Source: Ruegeria sp. Ofav3-42 (lineage in GTDB: Bacteria; Pseudomonadota; Alphaproteobacteria; Rhodobacterales; Rhodobacteraceae). From it: a DNA stretch of 64,000 nt. The notes under the pieces were generated by a model. The model was not told the DNA's origin and made no database searches. It worked only from the letters and a program-made list of their open reading frames with translations. A program made the translations under genes and the position numbers. The stretch spans positions 1 through 64,000 of the forward strand of contig NZ_JAKRGB010000015.1 of assembly GCF_022347725.1 (NCBI RefSeq), written 5' to 3'. Every line of letters begins with the position of its first letter. The stretch's first letter is position 1. Below, piece after piece: positions 44,698 through 52,786 of the stretch.

Positions 44698-46068
44698 ATG
44701 TCTGATTTCACTGACCCCAATCGTATGATGCCGCTGACGTTGGCACAAAAGGACTTTTGGGAAGAATTCACCTTTCACCCCGACCTGCCGGTTTCGACAG
44801 TAGCGCACTACATCGAAATGAACGGCCAGATGGATGGTGATGCGCTGAATTGGGCCATTCAAAAAACCTGCGACGAAGCGGAAACGCTAAGCGTGAGGTT
44901 TCATGACGTGCCCGACGCTCCCTTCCCTGTGCAAAGCTGTGACCCGGACTACCGCCCGGTTTTGCGGCAAGTAGACTTACGGGGCGAACACAACCCACGA
45001 CAAGAGGCGCTGCGCCTGATGCATCAGGACATGGAGAAAGTGATTGATTTGCGATCACAACCCGTGTCCCAGCAATGGCTGCTGCAACTGGGAGATGACC
45101 ACTGGATGTGGTACAACCGCGGCCACCACATTGTTCTGGACGGCTATAGCATGCTGCTATTGGAACAGCGGGTGGCGCAGCTGTACCTGCACAAACTGGG
45201 CAAATCTGAAAGGGGTACCAGCTTCCGTCCGTATTCCGATTTCATCGACGAAGATCTCACCTATTCCGGTAGCACACGCTTCGCCTCAGACCGGGCCTAT
45301 TGGAAAGATCGCCTGTCTGGGTCGGAACGTCTGGGAGTCCTTGAGAAGGGCGGAGAGGATTACGGCGTAGAAGGTCTGTGGGGCGAATGCCCAATTTCCG
45401 CGAAGACCGAACAGGGACTGCTTTCGCTTGCCAAAGAAGTCGGCCTGAGCTGGCCGGATATGCTGGTGCTCGTTTCGGGCGCTTACTTGCTGCATTGCCT
45501 TCCCGAGGCTGCTTCGGACGCTGGATCGGATCGGGTCCTGCCGGTCTGGTTGCCTTTCATGAGCCGGATGGGAAGTGTAAATGCGCTGATCCCGTCGCTT
45601 GGGGTAAACATTCTGCCCTTCTATCTGAAAACCGGGGATGCCGGAGAAGACTTGAACGGCTTCCTCAGGCGCTCAGCGCGCGAGTTACGTCAGATGCGCC
45701 GCCATGGCCGGTACCGGGTCGAGCAAATTGCTGCAGATCACGGGATTGGGTCGGGAAAGCGGTTCTTCTTTTCGCCCCTGATCAATGTGATGCCATTCGA
45801 AGAGCCGGACATTCACGGGTGTGACAGCAAGCGGGTCGTTCTCTCGAACGGGCCGGCAGATGGGTTCAATCTGACCTTCCGCGCTGACAGTCAGGGGCGC
45901 GGGATGAACTTACGGCTGGATGCGGACCCAGCCCTGACTAGCCAGGCTGAATTTGACATGCACCTGCGCGCGTTACGTGAGTATATGAACCGCGCCGTAC
46001 GCCCGGGAAACCTGTCGCATCCGGTCGAACGGATTGTGCAGCGTGCCTGCGAAACAACACCGGCCTGA
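44698..46068 (+). CDS. Free-standing condensation-domain protein (VibH-like amide synthase)
   Basis: A 456-residue lone C domain with an intact HHxxxDG catalytic motif (His143, His144, Asp148, Gly149) and start motif PLTLAQKDFW. Free C proteins of this length are typified by VibH, which joins carrier-bound DHB to a small polyamine instead of to a second carrier. The same role here would acylate spermidine or norspermidine. It lies 45 bases after the synthetase gene with Shine-Dalgarno AAGGAAAC, as the last gene of that operon. Confidence 0.88.
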   Translation: MSDFTDPNRMMPLTLAQKDFWEEFTFHPDLPVSTVAHYIEMNGQMDGDALNWAIQKTCDEAETLSVRFHDVPDAPFPVQSCDPDYRPVLRQVDLRGEHNPRQEALRLMHQDMEKVIDLRSQPVSQQWLLQLGDDHWMWYNRGHHIVLDGYSMLLLEQRVAQLYLHKLGKSERGTSFRPYSDFIDEDLTYSGSTRFASDRAYWKDRLSGSERLGVLEKGGEDYGVEGLWGECPISAKTEQGLLSLAKEVGLSWPDMLVLVSGAYLLHCLPEAASDAGSDRVLPVWLPFMSRMGSVNALIPSLGVNILPFYLKTGDAGEDLNGFLRRSARELRQMRRHGRYRVEQIAADHGIGSGKRFFFSPLINVMPFEEPDIHGCDSKRVVLSNGPADGFNLTFRADSQGRGMNLRLDADPALTSQAEFDMHLRALREYMNRAVRPGNLSHPVERIVQRACETTPA

Positions 46069-46075
46069 GAACAAT

Positions 46076-46096
46076 GAGGTGCCCACGGGGCGCCTC
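46076..46096. terminator. Hairpin at the end of the synthetase operon
   Basis: GAGGTGCC pairs with GGCGCCTC (one G-T pair) around CACGG, 7 bases after the stop. No T run follows. It lies between convergent genes. Confidence 0.45.
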
Positions 46097-46177
46097 TGGC
46101 CGGGTTGCTGCCGGATGGGACTCAACCCGCAGCGATGGATCATATGAAACAAGTGGAACAAACAAACCTCCTTCAAG

Positions 46178-47014
46178 TTAGTTTGACACCTTATTGTTCG
46201 ACCTTTTCCACTGGTCCAGATGGGCACGCTTCGCCGCTGCAACTTCCCCATCGGTCATGGTTGATCGGTTCCACTCAAGGAAAAGCTCAGCGCTTCCACT
46301 TGGCTGGACGTTTTGATCATCGATAGGCGTCAGGTTGTCAGACCTCACGTTCAGTATGGAAAGTGCCTTTATGAGCGGCAGATAGCGATCGTCGGTTTCT
46401 GAAACGTTGATCGAGTAAATCTCAGCCCGGGATGAGATTTCTTTTTTCACGCGACTAACGACCGCTTCAAGATCCGCGCCTTGCCGTAACGCCTTACTGT
46501 ACTCCGAAAGACTCTCGCGAATTCTGTTTGAACGAAGGTTTTGCCAGTACGCGCTTCTGATCCAGTCGTCGGCATTTCGGGTCGTGTACAAAAATACAAT
46601 GCGACTGTGGTCGCCGGTAAACCCTACGATCTCATCCAATAAAGCCTTTGCAAGAACATGGGTTTGCGAATAGGACCACACGCCTTTGCGCCCCGGGATC
46701 AGGCCCGAGAACTCTTCATTGCTGATCAGAAGGGGCTTTTCCTTTTCGCTTTCAAAAGATCCGAGCGCGCCCCGAAGCCTCGCTGCAAAATTCTGTAACG
46801 TGCGATCTTTGGGTGCAATCGAGTATCGCCGCGCCGCTAAACTGGCATCTTGCAGGTCTTGCGGCAAAAGAATGTTCACGCGATTTTTCAGGAGCTTTCG
46901 GTTCCCGAAAAGCGTCCTTTGCAACGTTGTTGTCCCAGTTTTATGGAAACCCTGATGAATAACGACCTTCAAAACGTTACTTCTAATTCGTCTTTTGCCA
47001 AACCTTGGCGGCAA
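46178..47014 (-). CDS. Sulfotransferase-fold protein
   Basis: A protein of up to 278 residues with the P-loop-like PAPS-binding motif GFHKTGTTTLQ near the N-terminus and, in the middle, LYTTRNADDWIRSAYWQNL, which matches the 3'-phosphate-binding Arg...Ser region of sulfotransferases. The start is unclear: the longest frame opens with TTG at 47014, and a second TTG at 46972 lies closer to the fold; no ATG is in frame. It is convergent with the siderophore operon. Substrate unknown; such genes often act on surface glycans in this family, and a role in the siderophore is not supported. Confidence 0.7.
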   Translation of the reverse strand: MPPRFGKRRIRSNVLKVVIHQGFHKTGTTTLQRTLFGNRKLLKNRVNILLPQDLQDASLAARRYSIAPKDRTLQNFAARLRGALGSFESEKEKPLLISNEEFSGLIPGRKGVWSYSQTHVLAKALLDEIVGFTGDHSRIVFLYTTRNADDWIRSAYWQNLRSNRIRESLSEYSKALRQGADLEAVVSRVKKEISSRAEIYSINVSETDDRYLPLIKALSILNVRSDNLTPIDDQNVQPSGSAELFLEWNRSTMTDGEVAAAKRAHLDQWKRSNNKVSN

Positions 47015-47417
47015 CCTAACATGGTAGCGATTGAGTAGGCCACACCTTCGCGGCGTGTATCTGCCACGTCACCGCATTCTGGCAGAACAAATCCACAGAA
47101 ACAGGTCGGTTTCCCGGGTGCACACTCCCGTTAACAAGGGCACCAAAGCGGACATTCGACCAACAACAGTCCGATGCATTCTATTGGTCTCGATCATCCT
47201 CGGCATGGTGCTCTGCCTTGGGAACACCTGGCTTTTGGTTCGTTTCCAGATGCCGTGAGCGAGCTCGCGATCAAAAAAGTTTTGCCTGATCAATGGGTTT
47301 CATTGTCTAATGCCACACTAAACGGCACAAAAACCGCGCCATATATTTGTTCTTATGTATTTTTTTTCGGTCCCTTTAAGCAATGGCAGCGTGGGACTTA
47401 GCAGGGGTGATAAGACG
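47015..47417. other. 403-base gap without a recognised gene
   Basis: Lies between the divergent sulfotransferase and P-type ATPase genes, so it holds both promoters. Short frames here (for example 47031-47258) lack a Shine-Dalgarno sequence and look like chance. I see no RNA gene or strong repeat. Confidence 0.4.
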
Positions 47418-49958
47418 ATGGTCAACAAAGTCGACGTGAAATCCCAAAATGCAAAACCAAATTTGGAGAAAGCTGATCTCGCTTCGGTTCTGAGCGATTT
47501 GGATACCTCAAACGACGGATTGGCCTCGAAGGAAGCACATACGCGCCTTGAAAAGTATGGCCGCAACGAACTGGCGGACAAGAAGATCAGCAACTTTGAG
47601 CGGCTGTTCAAATACCTCTGGGGTCCGATTCCATGGATGATCGAAATCGCGGCCATCTTGTCGGCGCTGATCGGTCACTGGTCTGATTTCTGCATCATCC
47701 TTGTTCTGCTTATCTACAATGCTGTCTCGGGGTTTTGGCAGGAACGTAAAGCCGCGGACGCTCTTGCCGCGCTGAAGGCCGGTATGGCACCGAAAGCAGT
47801 CGTCAAACGCGACGGTAAGTTTGCACAGATTGACGCGTCGGAAATTGTTCCGGGTGACATCGTACGCATTAAGCTAGGCGACGTCGTCCCGGCAGACGTT
47901 CGGTTCACCGACGGAGAATACGCTAGCATCGATCAAGCGGCGTTGACGGGTGAGTCTCTGCCAGTGGCTAAAAAAGTCGGCGACGTCGGCTATTCCGGGA
48001 GCATTGCCAAGAAGGGTGAGATGACCGCCGTTGTCATTGCGACCGGGAACGACACTTTCTTTGGCCGAACGGCCAGCCTTGTTGCGGATGCTGGTACAGG
48101 GGCGTCGCATTCCCAAAAGGCCGTTTCGCATATCGGTGACTTTCTCATTATCCTGTCGCTGATCCTCGCGTTCATTCTGGTTGGCGCGGAACTGTATCGC
48201 GACATCGTGGTCGAGCATTCGTGGCAATGGGCTGCCGCCGCCGACATCCTGCGAACAGTTTTGGCGCTGCTGATTGCGTCTATTCCGGTGGCAATGCCCA
48301 CGGTAATGACCGTCACAAACGCACTGGGCGCGATGAACTTATCCAAGAAAAAGGCGATTGTGTCCCGTCTGGAGGCAATCGAAGAATTGGCGGGCGTCGA
48401 TGTTTTGTGTTCTGACAAAACCGGAACGCTGACCAAAAACCAGCTAAGCCTCGGTGATCCCGTTCTTTTTGCAGCCAAAGACGCCAAGGAACTGGTTCTT
48501 GCGGGCTCATTGGCCTCGCTTTTCGACGGAGACGATCCGATTGATGCCGCTGTTGTTGCAGGCCTCAAAAACCATGATGAACTGGCAAGTTTCACGCAAA
48601 CAAAATTCGTTCCCTTCGACCCGATTTCAAAACGGACCGAAGCCCTGATCACTGATGGCCAAGGGCACGAGATTTCGTACACAAAAGGCGCACCGCAAGT
48701 TATTCTGGACCTGAGCGACATCGATGAGAATTCGAAGTCGAAAGCGCAAAAGGCGGTTGATGATCTTGCATCCAAGGGGATGCGTGCGCTTGGGGTAGCG
48801 CGATCAGAGGACAAGGGGAAAACCTGGCAGTTTCTGGGGATTTTGTCCCTGTATGACCCGCCACGCGACGACTCCAAAGAGACCATTCAGCGAGCCATGG
48901 CGCACGGGTTGCAGGTCAAAATGGTGACAGGGGACGATGTCGCAATCGGGAACGAGATCGCTGGCCAGCTTGGCATGGGCTCACACCTTCAGGCGGCGTC
49001 GGAACTGTTTAAGGACGGGATGGACCTGAGCCATCTGCCAGAACCTGTGACCGCCTGCGTGGAAAAGGCGGACGGGTTTGCCCGTGTGTTTCCCGAGCAC
49101 AAATACGCCATTGTCAAAGCGCTGCAGGATCGTGGCCATGTCGTTGCAATGACAGGGGACGGAGTGAATGACGCCCCGGCCCTCAAACAGGCGGATTGTG
49201 GTGTCGCTGTAAGCGGTGCAACAGATGCAGCCAGAGCAGCTGCAGCGCTGATCCTGACAGCCCCAGGCCTATCCACGATCATTGATGCGATCGAGCAGGC
49301 TCGGCAGATATTTGAGCGCATTGTCAATTACATCGTGTACCGCGTGGCAATGACCCTGGACATTATGTTCGTAGTGGTTCTGGCTACAGTCTTGTTCGGT
49401 TTCTCGCCGCTGACCCCGATCATGATCATCATGCTCGCGCTGCTCGATGACGTGCCAATCATGACAATTGCCTATGACAATACGAACCTGCCCAAGGCAC
49501 CGGTACGGTGGAACATGAGGCGTATTCTGTTTGGCGCCAGTCTGATGGGCGTTCTCTCGGTCGTTCAGACTTTCGGGCTTCTTCTGGTCGGCATGGAATG
49601 GATAGACGATCAAGGCCTGCAAGCCTGGATTCCGCTGACACAAGCCCAGCTTCAGACCGTCTTGTTCCTGCAACTCGCGGCAGGTGGACATCTGCTGCTG
49701 CTCGTCATTCGGTCGCGCGGCGCGTTCTACACGCGTCCCTGGCCGGCTCGCCCGCTGCTTATTGCGGTGATCGGCACGCAGATATTGGCGGTTTTGCTGT
49801 GTGGCTTTGGTATATTCGTCGAACAAATCCCGTGGATGATCATTTTGATGGTCTGGGCCTACATGCTCGTATGGATATTCATTTTGGATCAGGTGAAGCT
49901 TGCCATGTATCGCAGGCTGCAACGACCACACCATCATTCCCAGCCTAGACGAACCTGA
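47418..49958 (+). CDS. P3A-type plasma-membrane proton-exporting ATPase
   Basis: An 846-residue P-type ATPase. Motifs in order: LTGES (dephosphorylation loop), PVAMPTV in helix 4, SDKTGTLT with the phosphorylated Asp near residue 333, KGAPQVIL in the nucleotide domain, and TGDGVNDAPALKQA. The compact size, PVAMP in helix 4 and overall similarity place it with P3A proton pumps related to those of archaea, plants and fungi, not with calcium or heavy-metal pumps. No metal-binding N-terminal domain is present. The start at 47418 is preceded by AGGGGTGATAAG. It is followed by a polyphosphate kinase gene 34 bases downstream. Confidence 0.9.
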   Translation: MVNKVDVKSQNAKPNLEKADLASVLSDLDTSNDGLASKEAHTRLEKYGRNELADKKISNFERLFKYLWGPIPWMIEIAAILSALIGHWSDFCIILVLLIYNAVSGFWQERKAADALAALKAGMAPKAVVKRDGKFAQIDASEIVPGDIVRIKLGDVVPADVRFTDGEYASIDQAALTGESLPVAKKVGDVGYSGSIAKKGEMTAVVIATGNDTFFGRTASLVADAGTGASHSQKAVSHIGDFLIILSLILAFILVGAELYRDIVVEHSWQWAAAADILRTVLALLIASIPVAMPTVMTVTNALGAMNLSKKKAIVSRLEAIEELAGVDVLCSDKTGTLTKNQLSLGDPVLFAAKDAKELVLAGSLASLFDGDDPIDAAVVAGLKNHDELASFTQTKFVPFDPISKRTEALITDGQGHEISYTKGAPQVILDLSDIDENSKSKAQKAVDDLASKGMRALGVARSEDKGKTWQFLGILSLYDPPRDDSKETIQRAMAHGLQVKMVTGDDVAIGNEIAGQLGMGSHLQAASELFKDGMDLSHLPEPVTACVEKADGFARVFPEHKYAIVKALQDRGHVVAMTGDGVNDAPALKQADCGVAVSGATDAARAAAALILTAPGLSTIIDAIEQARQIFERIVNYIVYRVAMTLDIMFVVVLATVLFGFSPLTPIMIIMLALLDDVPIMTIAYDNTNLPKAPVRWNMRRILFGASLMGVLSVVQTFGLLLVGMEWIDDQGLQAWIPLTQAQLQTVLFLQLAAGGHLLLLVIRSRGAFYTRPWPARPLLIAVIGTQILAVLLCGFGIFVEQIPWMIILMVWAYMLVWIFILDQVKLAMYRRLQRPHHHSQPRRT

Positions 49959-49992
49959 GGCTTAGCGAAATTCGTAACGGAAAGGAGTTGAA

Positions 49993-50838
49993 ATGCACTA
50001 TTTCAATAAGTTCCGCGTCAAACCCGGAAGCTCAGTCGACCTGAACAGTATCGACCCTAATTTTAAAGACAAACACGAAAGCCACGAACACGCGTTGCCT
50101 GAAATTCAGGCCTATTCGCAAAAGCTGAGCGAACTTCAATACTTGATGTATGCCGAAAAGAAGCGCTCTTTGCTGATCTGCCTGCAGGGGCGGGATGCTG
50201 CGGGCAAGGACGGCACCATCAACCACGTTCTGGCGGCGATGAACCCCCAAGGCTGCAAGGTGAGCGGGTTCAAAGTCCCAACGCCCGAAGAGGCCGCCCA
50301 CGATTTCCTTTGGCGCTGTCACAAGGAAACACCTCAGAAAGGTCAAGTTTCGATCTTCAATCGTTCGCATTATGAGGACGTTCTGGTCGTTCGGGTTCAT
50401 AACCTTGTTCCCAAGGAGATCTGGAAAAAACGATACGATCACATCAACGCGTTCGAAGCTCTACTTCATGACAGCGATACACATGTGTTGAAATTCTATC
50501 TGCACATCAGCCCCGAGGAGGAACTGAGCCGGTTCAAAGAAAGGATCGATGATCCGGCGCGCCACTGGAAAATCAGCGAAGGCGACTATGCCGAGCGGCC
50601 CTTTTGGGATGAGTATACAAAGGCCTTCGAGGCAGCCCTGAGCAAGTGTAGCACCGAACATGCCCCGTGGTTTGTGATCCCTGCAAACCACAAGTGGTTC
50701 CGTAATTTGGCGGTTTCACGAATTGTGGCTGAATACCTTGAATCGCTCGACATGCAGTTTCCGCCGCCGACCGTGGACATTGACGACATTCGAAAGAAGT
50801 ACCATGCAGCTGAGAAATCTCAGGTCGGCAAAGAGTAA
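49993..50838 (+). CDS. ppk2: Class III polyphosphate kinase 2 (PPK2)
   Basis: A 281-residue kinase of the PPK2 family, with Walker A GRDAAGKDGT (near residues 66-75), FNRSHYEDVLVVRVHNLVP and the lid region with HWKISEGDYAERPFWDEY, ending WFVIPANHKWFRNLAVSRI. The N-terminal FRVKPGSSVDLNSIDPNF and overall layout match class III members such as those of Meiothermus and Deinococcus, which phosphorylate both AMP and ADP from polyphosphate. Shine-Dalgarno AAAGGAG. Likely in one transcript with the proton ATPase, so polyphosphate could regenerate the ATP that the pump uses. Confidence 0.9.
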   Translation: MHYFNKFRVKPGSSVDLNSIDPNFKDKHESHEHALPEIQAYSQKLSELQYLMYAEKKRSLLICLQGRDAAGKDGTINHVLAAMNPQGCKVSGFKVPTPEEAAHDFLWRCHKETPQKGQVSIFNRSHYEDVLVVRVHNLVPKEIWKKRYDHINAFEALLHDSDTHVLKFYLHISPEEELSRFKERIDDPARHWKISEGDYAERPFWDEYTKAFEAALSKCSTEHAPWFVIPANHKWFRNLAVSRIVAEYLESLDMQFPPPTVDIDDIRKKYHAAEKSQVGKE

Positions 50839-50886
50839 GAAGCGCGAATGTCGCCGGTGCTGGCCTGTTCCAACAAAGATCTGTAA

Positions 50887-51687
50887 ATGAAAATAGTCTG
50901 CCTGAACGGATGGGGCGGGAAGCTGCACGAAAAGCTGCTGCCATACCTGGAAGAGTGCTCACCTGAAATCCTGTGTCTGCAAGAGGTTGTCCATACTCCC
51001 ACGTCAGACAGAGACTGGCTAACCTATCGTGATGGGGATCACATTCTCCCTCAACGGGCGAATTTCTTTCGTGACGTATCCCGAGCATTGCCCGATCACG
51101 TAGCCATATTCTGCCCGGCGGCGCGGGGCGTCCTTTGGGACGACCAAAGGACATTTCCGTCGCAATGGGGCCTCGCAACATTTGTACACAAATCGCTTCC
51201 GATCATTGGCCAGGTTCAGGGCTTTGTCCATAAAAGCTATTCACCTGATGGGTACGGCGAACATCCTCGATCACGCAGCGCCCACGGCGTTCGTGTCTAT
51301 GATCATGGCTTGAACCGATCAATCAGTGTCACGCATATGCACGGGCTGCGCGATCTGAATGGAAAAATGGATACGCCAGAACGGGCGGAGCAAGCGAAAA
51401 GGTTGCTGAAACTGTCAGAACAGGTCTCGGAACCCGGTGACTTGGCCGTTGTTTGCGGAGACTTCAACGTCGAACCTGAAAGCGAAACGCTTCGGGTGTT
51501 GGCAGAATCCGGTCTAACCGAACTGGTGACAGGACGGGGGTTCAGTGGCACCAGAGCGTCTCACTACAAAAAGCCCGGAAGGTATGCCGACTACATGCTC
51601 ATCAATGACGCAAACTCGGTTCTGTGCTTTGATGTGGTTTTTGATCCGGAGGTTTCCGATCACTGCCCTTTGGTTCTTTGCTTGTGA
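50887..51687 (+). CDS. Endonuclease/exonuclease/phosphatase-fold protein
   Basis: A 266-residue protein of the EEP superfamily (DNase I-like). Visible motifs are LCLQEVV with the metal-binding Glu, VVCGDFNVEPES with the catalytic Asp/Asn, and SDHCPLVL with the final Asp-His pair. No signal peptide or membrane segment. The substrate could be nucleic acid, a phosphoinositide-like phosphodiester or another phosphoester. It starts 48 bases after the PPK2 stop with a poor Shine-Dalgarno sequence, probably read through from upstream. Confidence 0.85.
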   Translation: MKIVCLNGWGGKLHEKLLPYLEECSPEILCLQEVVHTPTSDRDWLTYRDGDHILPQRANFFRDVSRALPDHVAIFCPAARGVLWDDQRTFPSQWGLATFVHKSLPIIGQVQGFVHKSYSPDGYGEHPRSRSAHGVRVYDHGLNRSISVTHMHGLRDLNGKMDTPERAEQAKRLLKLSEQVSEPGDLAVVCGDFNVEPESETLRVLAESGLTELVTGRGFSGTRASHYKKPGRYADYMLINDANSVLCFDVVFDPEVSDHCPLVLCL

Positions 51688-51756
51688 GGTGACGCGCGAA
51701 TTCAGGCGCTCAATTGCCGCGAACTGACCTCCTGAGGCGAAGGGCATGCCATTAGG

Positions 51757-52074
51757 CTATTGCCGACGCGTTTCCAATCGCGTGATCCAGTCGGCACCCG
51801 CGTAAGTGATTGTAAGCACGTGGATCTCTTGCGCGTCCTCATCAATCGTAAAGGCAATGACCGCACGACGGGCGGCTGGAATGGCACGCAGGCCGGGCAA
51901 AACATGATCCCGGCGTGTGCCAATATGCGGCAAGGACTGTAAGCCCTGTGCTACGCGCGCGATCTCGTCCAGCTTGCGGCGGGCGACCTGGGGACCTGCG
52001 TAGTCCGAGATCATCTCCGCAATCATTCTCAGATCATCGACGACTGCCGGGTGGTAACGCAGGCGGTAGGTCAA
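51757..52074 (-). CDS. parE: ParE/RelE-superfamily toxin
   Basis: A 105-residue toxin with the ParE fold features: YHPAVVDDLRMIAEMISDYAGPQVARRKLDEI (two N-terminal helices), LPHIGTRRDHVLPGLRAIPAARRAVIAFTIDEDAQEIHVLTITYAGADW (beta sheet). ParE toxins poison DNA gyrase, RelE types cut mRNA at ribosomes; the long N-terminal helices favour ParE. Its ATG overlaps the antitoxin stop as ATGA, ensuring coupled synthesis. Confidence 0.88.
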   Translation of the reverse strand: MTYRLRYHPAVVDDLRMIAEMISDYAGPQVARRKLDEIARVAQGLQSLPHIGTRRDHVLPGLRAIPAARRAVIAFTIDEDAQEIHVLTITYAGADWITRLETRRQ

Positions 52075-52334
52075 TCAGTGGAATCCAGCCCGCGCAGTGC
52101 CGCTGCGAACACGGTGTCATGATCAACAAATGTTTCGCGCGGGGTGGCTGCGCGGCGTCGGATTTCATCCGCCATTGCCTCAAGCGCGGTTTCGCGGGCT
52201 TGCTCATCCTCGATCATCCTCTCGACTGCGGCAGCCACTGCGGCAGAGGCCGAGGCATAGACCCCCTCGCCCACCTTGTCCTTCAGAAACTGGTGGTGCC
52301 GATCGGTAAAGCTGAGCGTGGTTTTGACGGTCAT
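52071..52334 (-). CDS. parD: ParD-type ribbon-helix-helix antitoxin
   Basis: An 87-residue protein that begins MTVKTTLSFTDRHHQFLKDKVGEGVYASASAAVAAAV, the ribbon-helix-helix DNA-binding module of ParD antitoxins; the C-terminal half is charged and would wrap around the toxin. It precedes the toxin gene and overlaps it by four bases. Shine-Dalgarno GAAAGGAT. It should repress its own promoter together with ParE, probably at 52352-52370. Confidence 0.88.
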   Translation of the reverse strand: MTVKTTLSFTDRHHQFLKDKVGEGVYASASAAVAAAVERMIEDEQARETALEAMADEIRRRAATPRETFVDHDTVFAAALRGLDSTD

Positions 52335-52351
52335 CGAGACATCCTTTCGTG

Positions 52352-52370
52352 GTAATACTTGGTCATACCC
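52352..52370. promoter_or_regulatory. Imperfect palindrome, candidate ParD operator
   Basis: GGTAATACTTGGTCATACC has GGTA/TACC ends and further symmetric positions (12 of 19 match its reverse complement). It lies 18 bases upstream of the antitoxin ATG on its promoter side, the usual place for autoregulation. Confidence 0.45.
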
Positions 52371-52786
52371 AATCGCAAGTCAAGTGGTGGGACGTCGTGT
52401 TCGGGAACTGTAGGGCTTTAGCGGGGAATGAACTTTTGGATTGAACGAAGTAATCGACCCGCAGTCATTACGACAAAATAGAGTAAAAGTGATGTGCGGA
52501 CAAAGTTGCAACGCGGTGAGTTTGTCTCTACCTCGTCACGCCGCAAATATGGTCGCTGCTCCCAACCAAACCCGGCAGCAATCTTAAATTAGCGTTCCAG
52601 ATGTTGCATTTGTGCAATCGGCAAGGCGAATCCACAAAAGAGCGAACATAAAAAAGTTAATCTCCTTTTACTTGCGCATATCCTGAACGAGATGTTGATG
52701 GGGTTAGGTCGAAAAATAAGTTGTCGCTTTTCAAGAGCGCAGCTTATGCCCGTCGATTTTGGCAAAGTCGGTTGCGGAGTTCACGG
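52371..52786. other. 416-base upstream region of the giant adhesin gene
   Basis: No gene found. The stretch is clearly more AT-rich than its surroundings, notably around 52640-52740. It holds the promoters of the toxin-antitoxin pair and of the giant gene, and perhaps a long leader. An imperfect inverted repeat around 52720-52745 (AAGTTGTCGCT against AGAGCGCAGCTT) is weak. Confidence 0.35.

Noticed and set aside
46178..47014. Sulfotransferase as a siderophore tailoring enzyme
   Set aside because: It is convergent, lies behind a hairpin and does not carry the shared promoter motif. No known polyamine-catecholate siderophore is sulfated, so I kept it as an unrelated neighbour.
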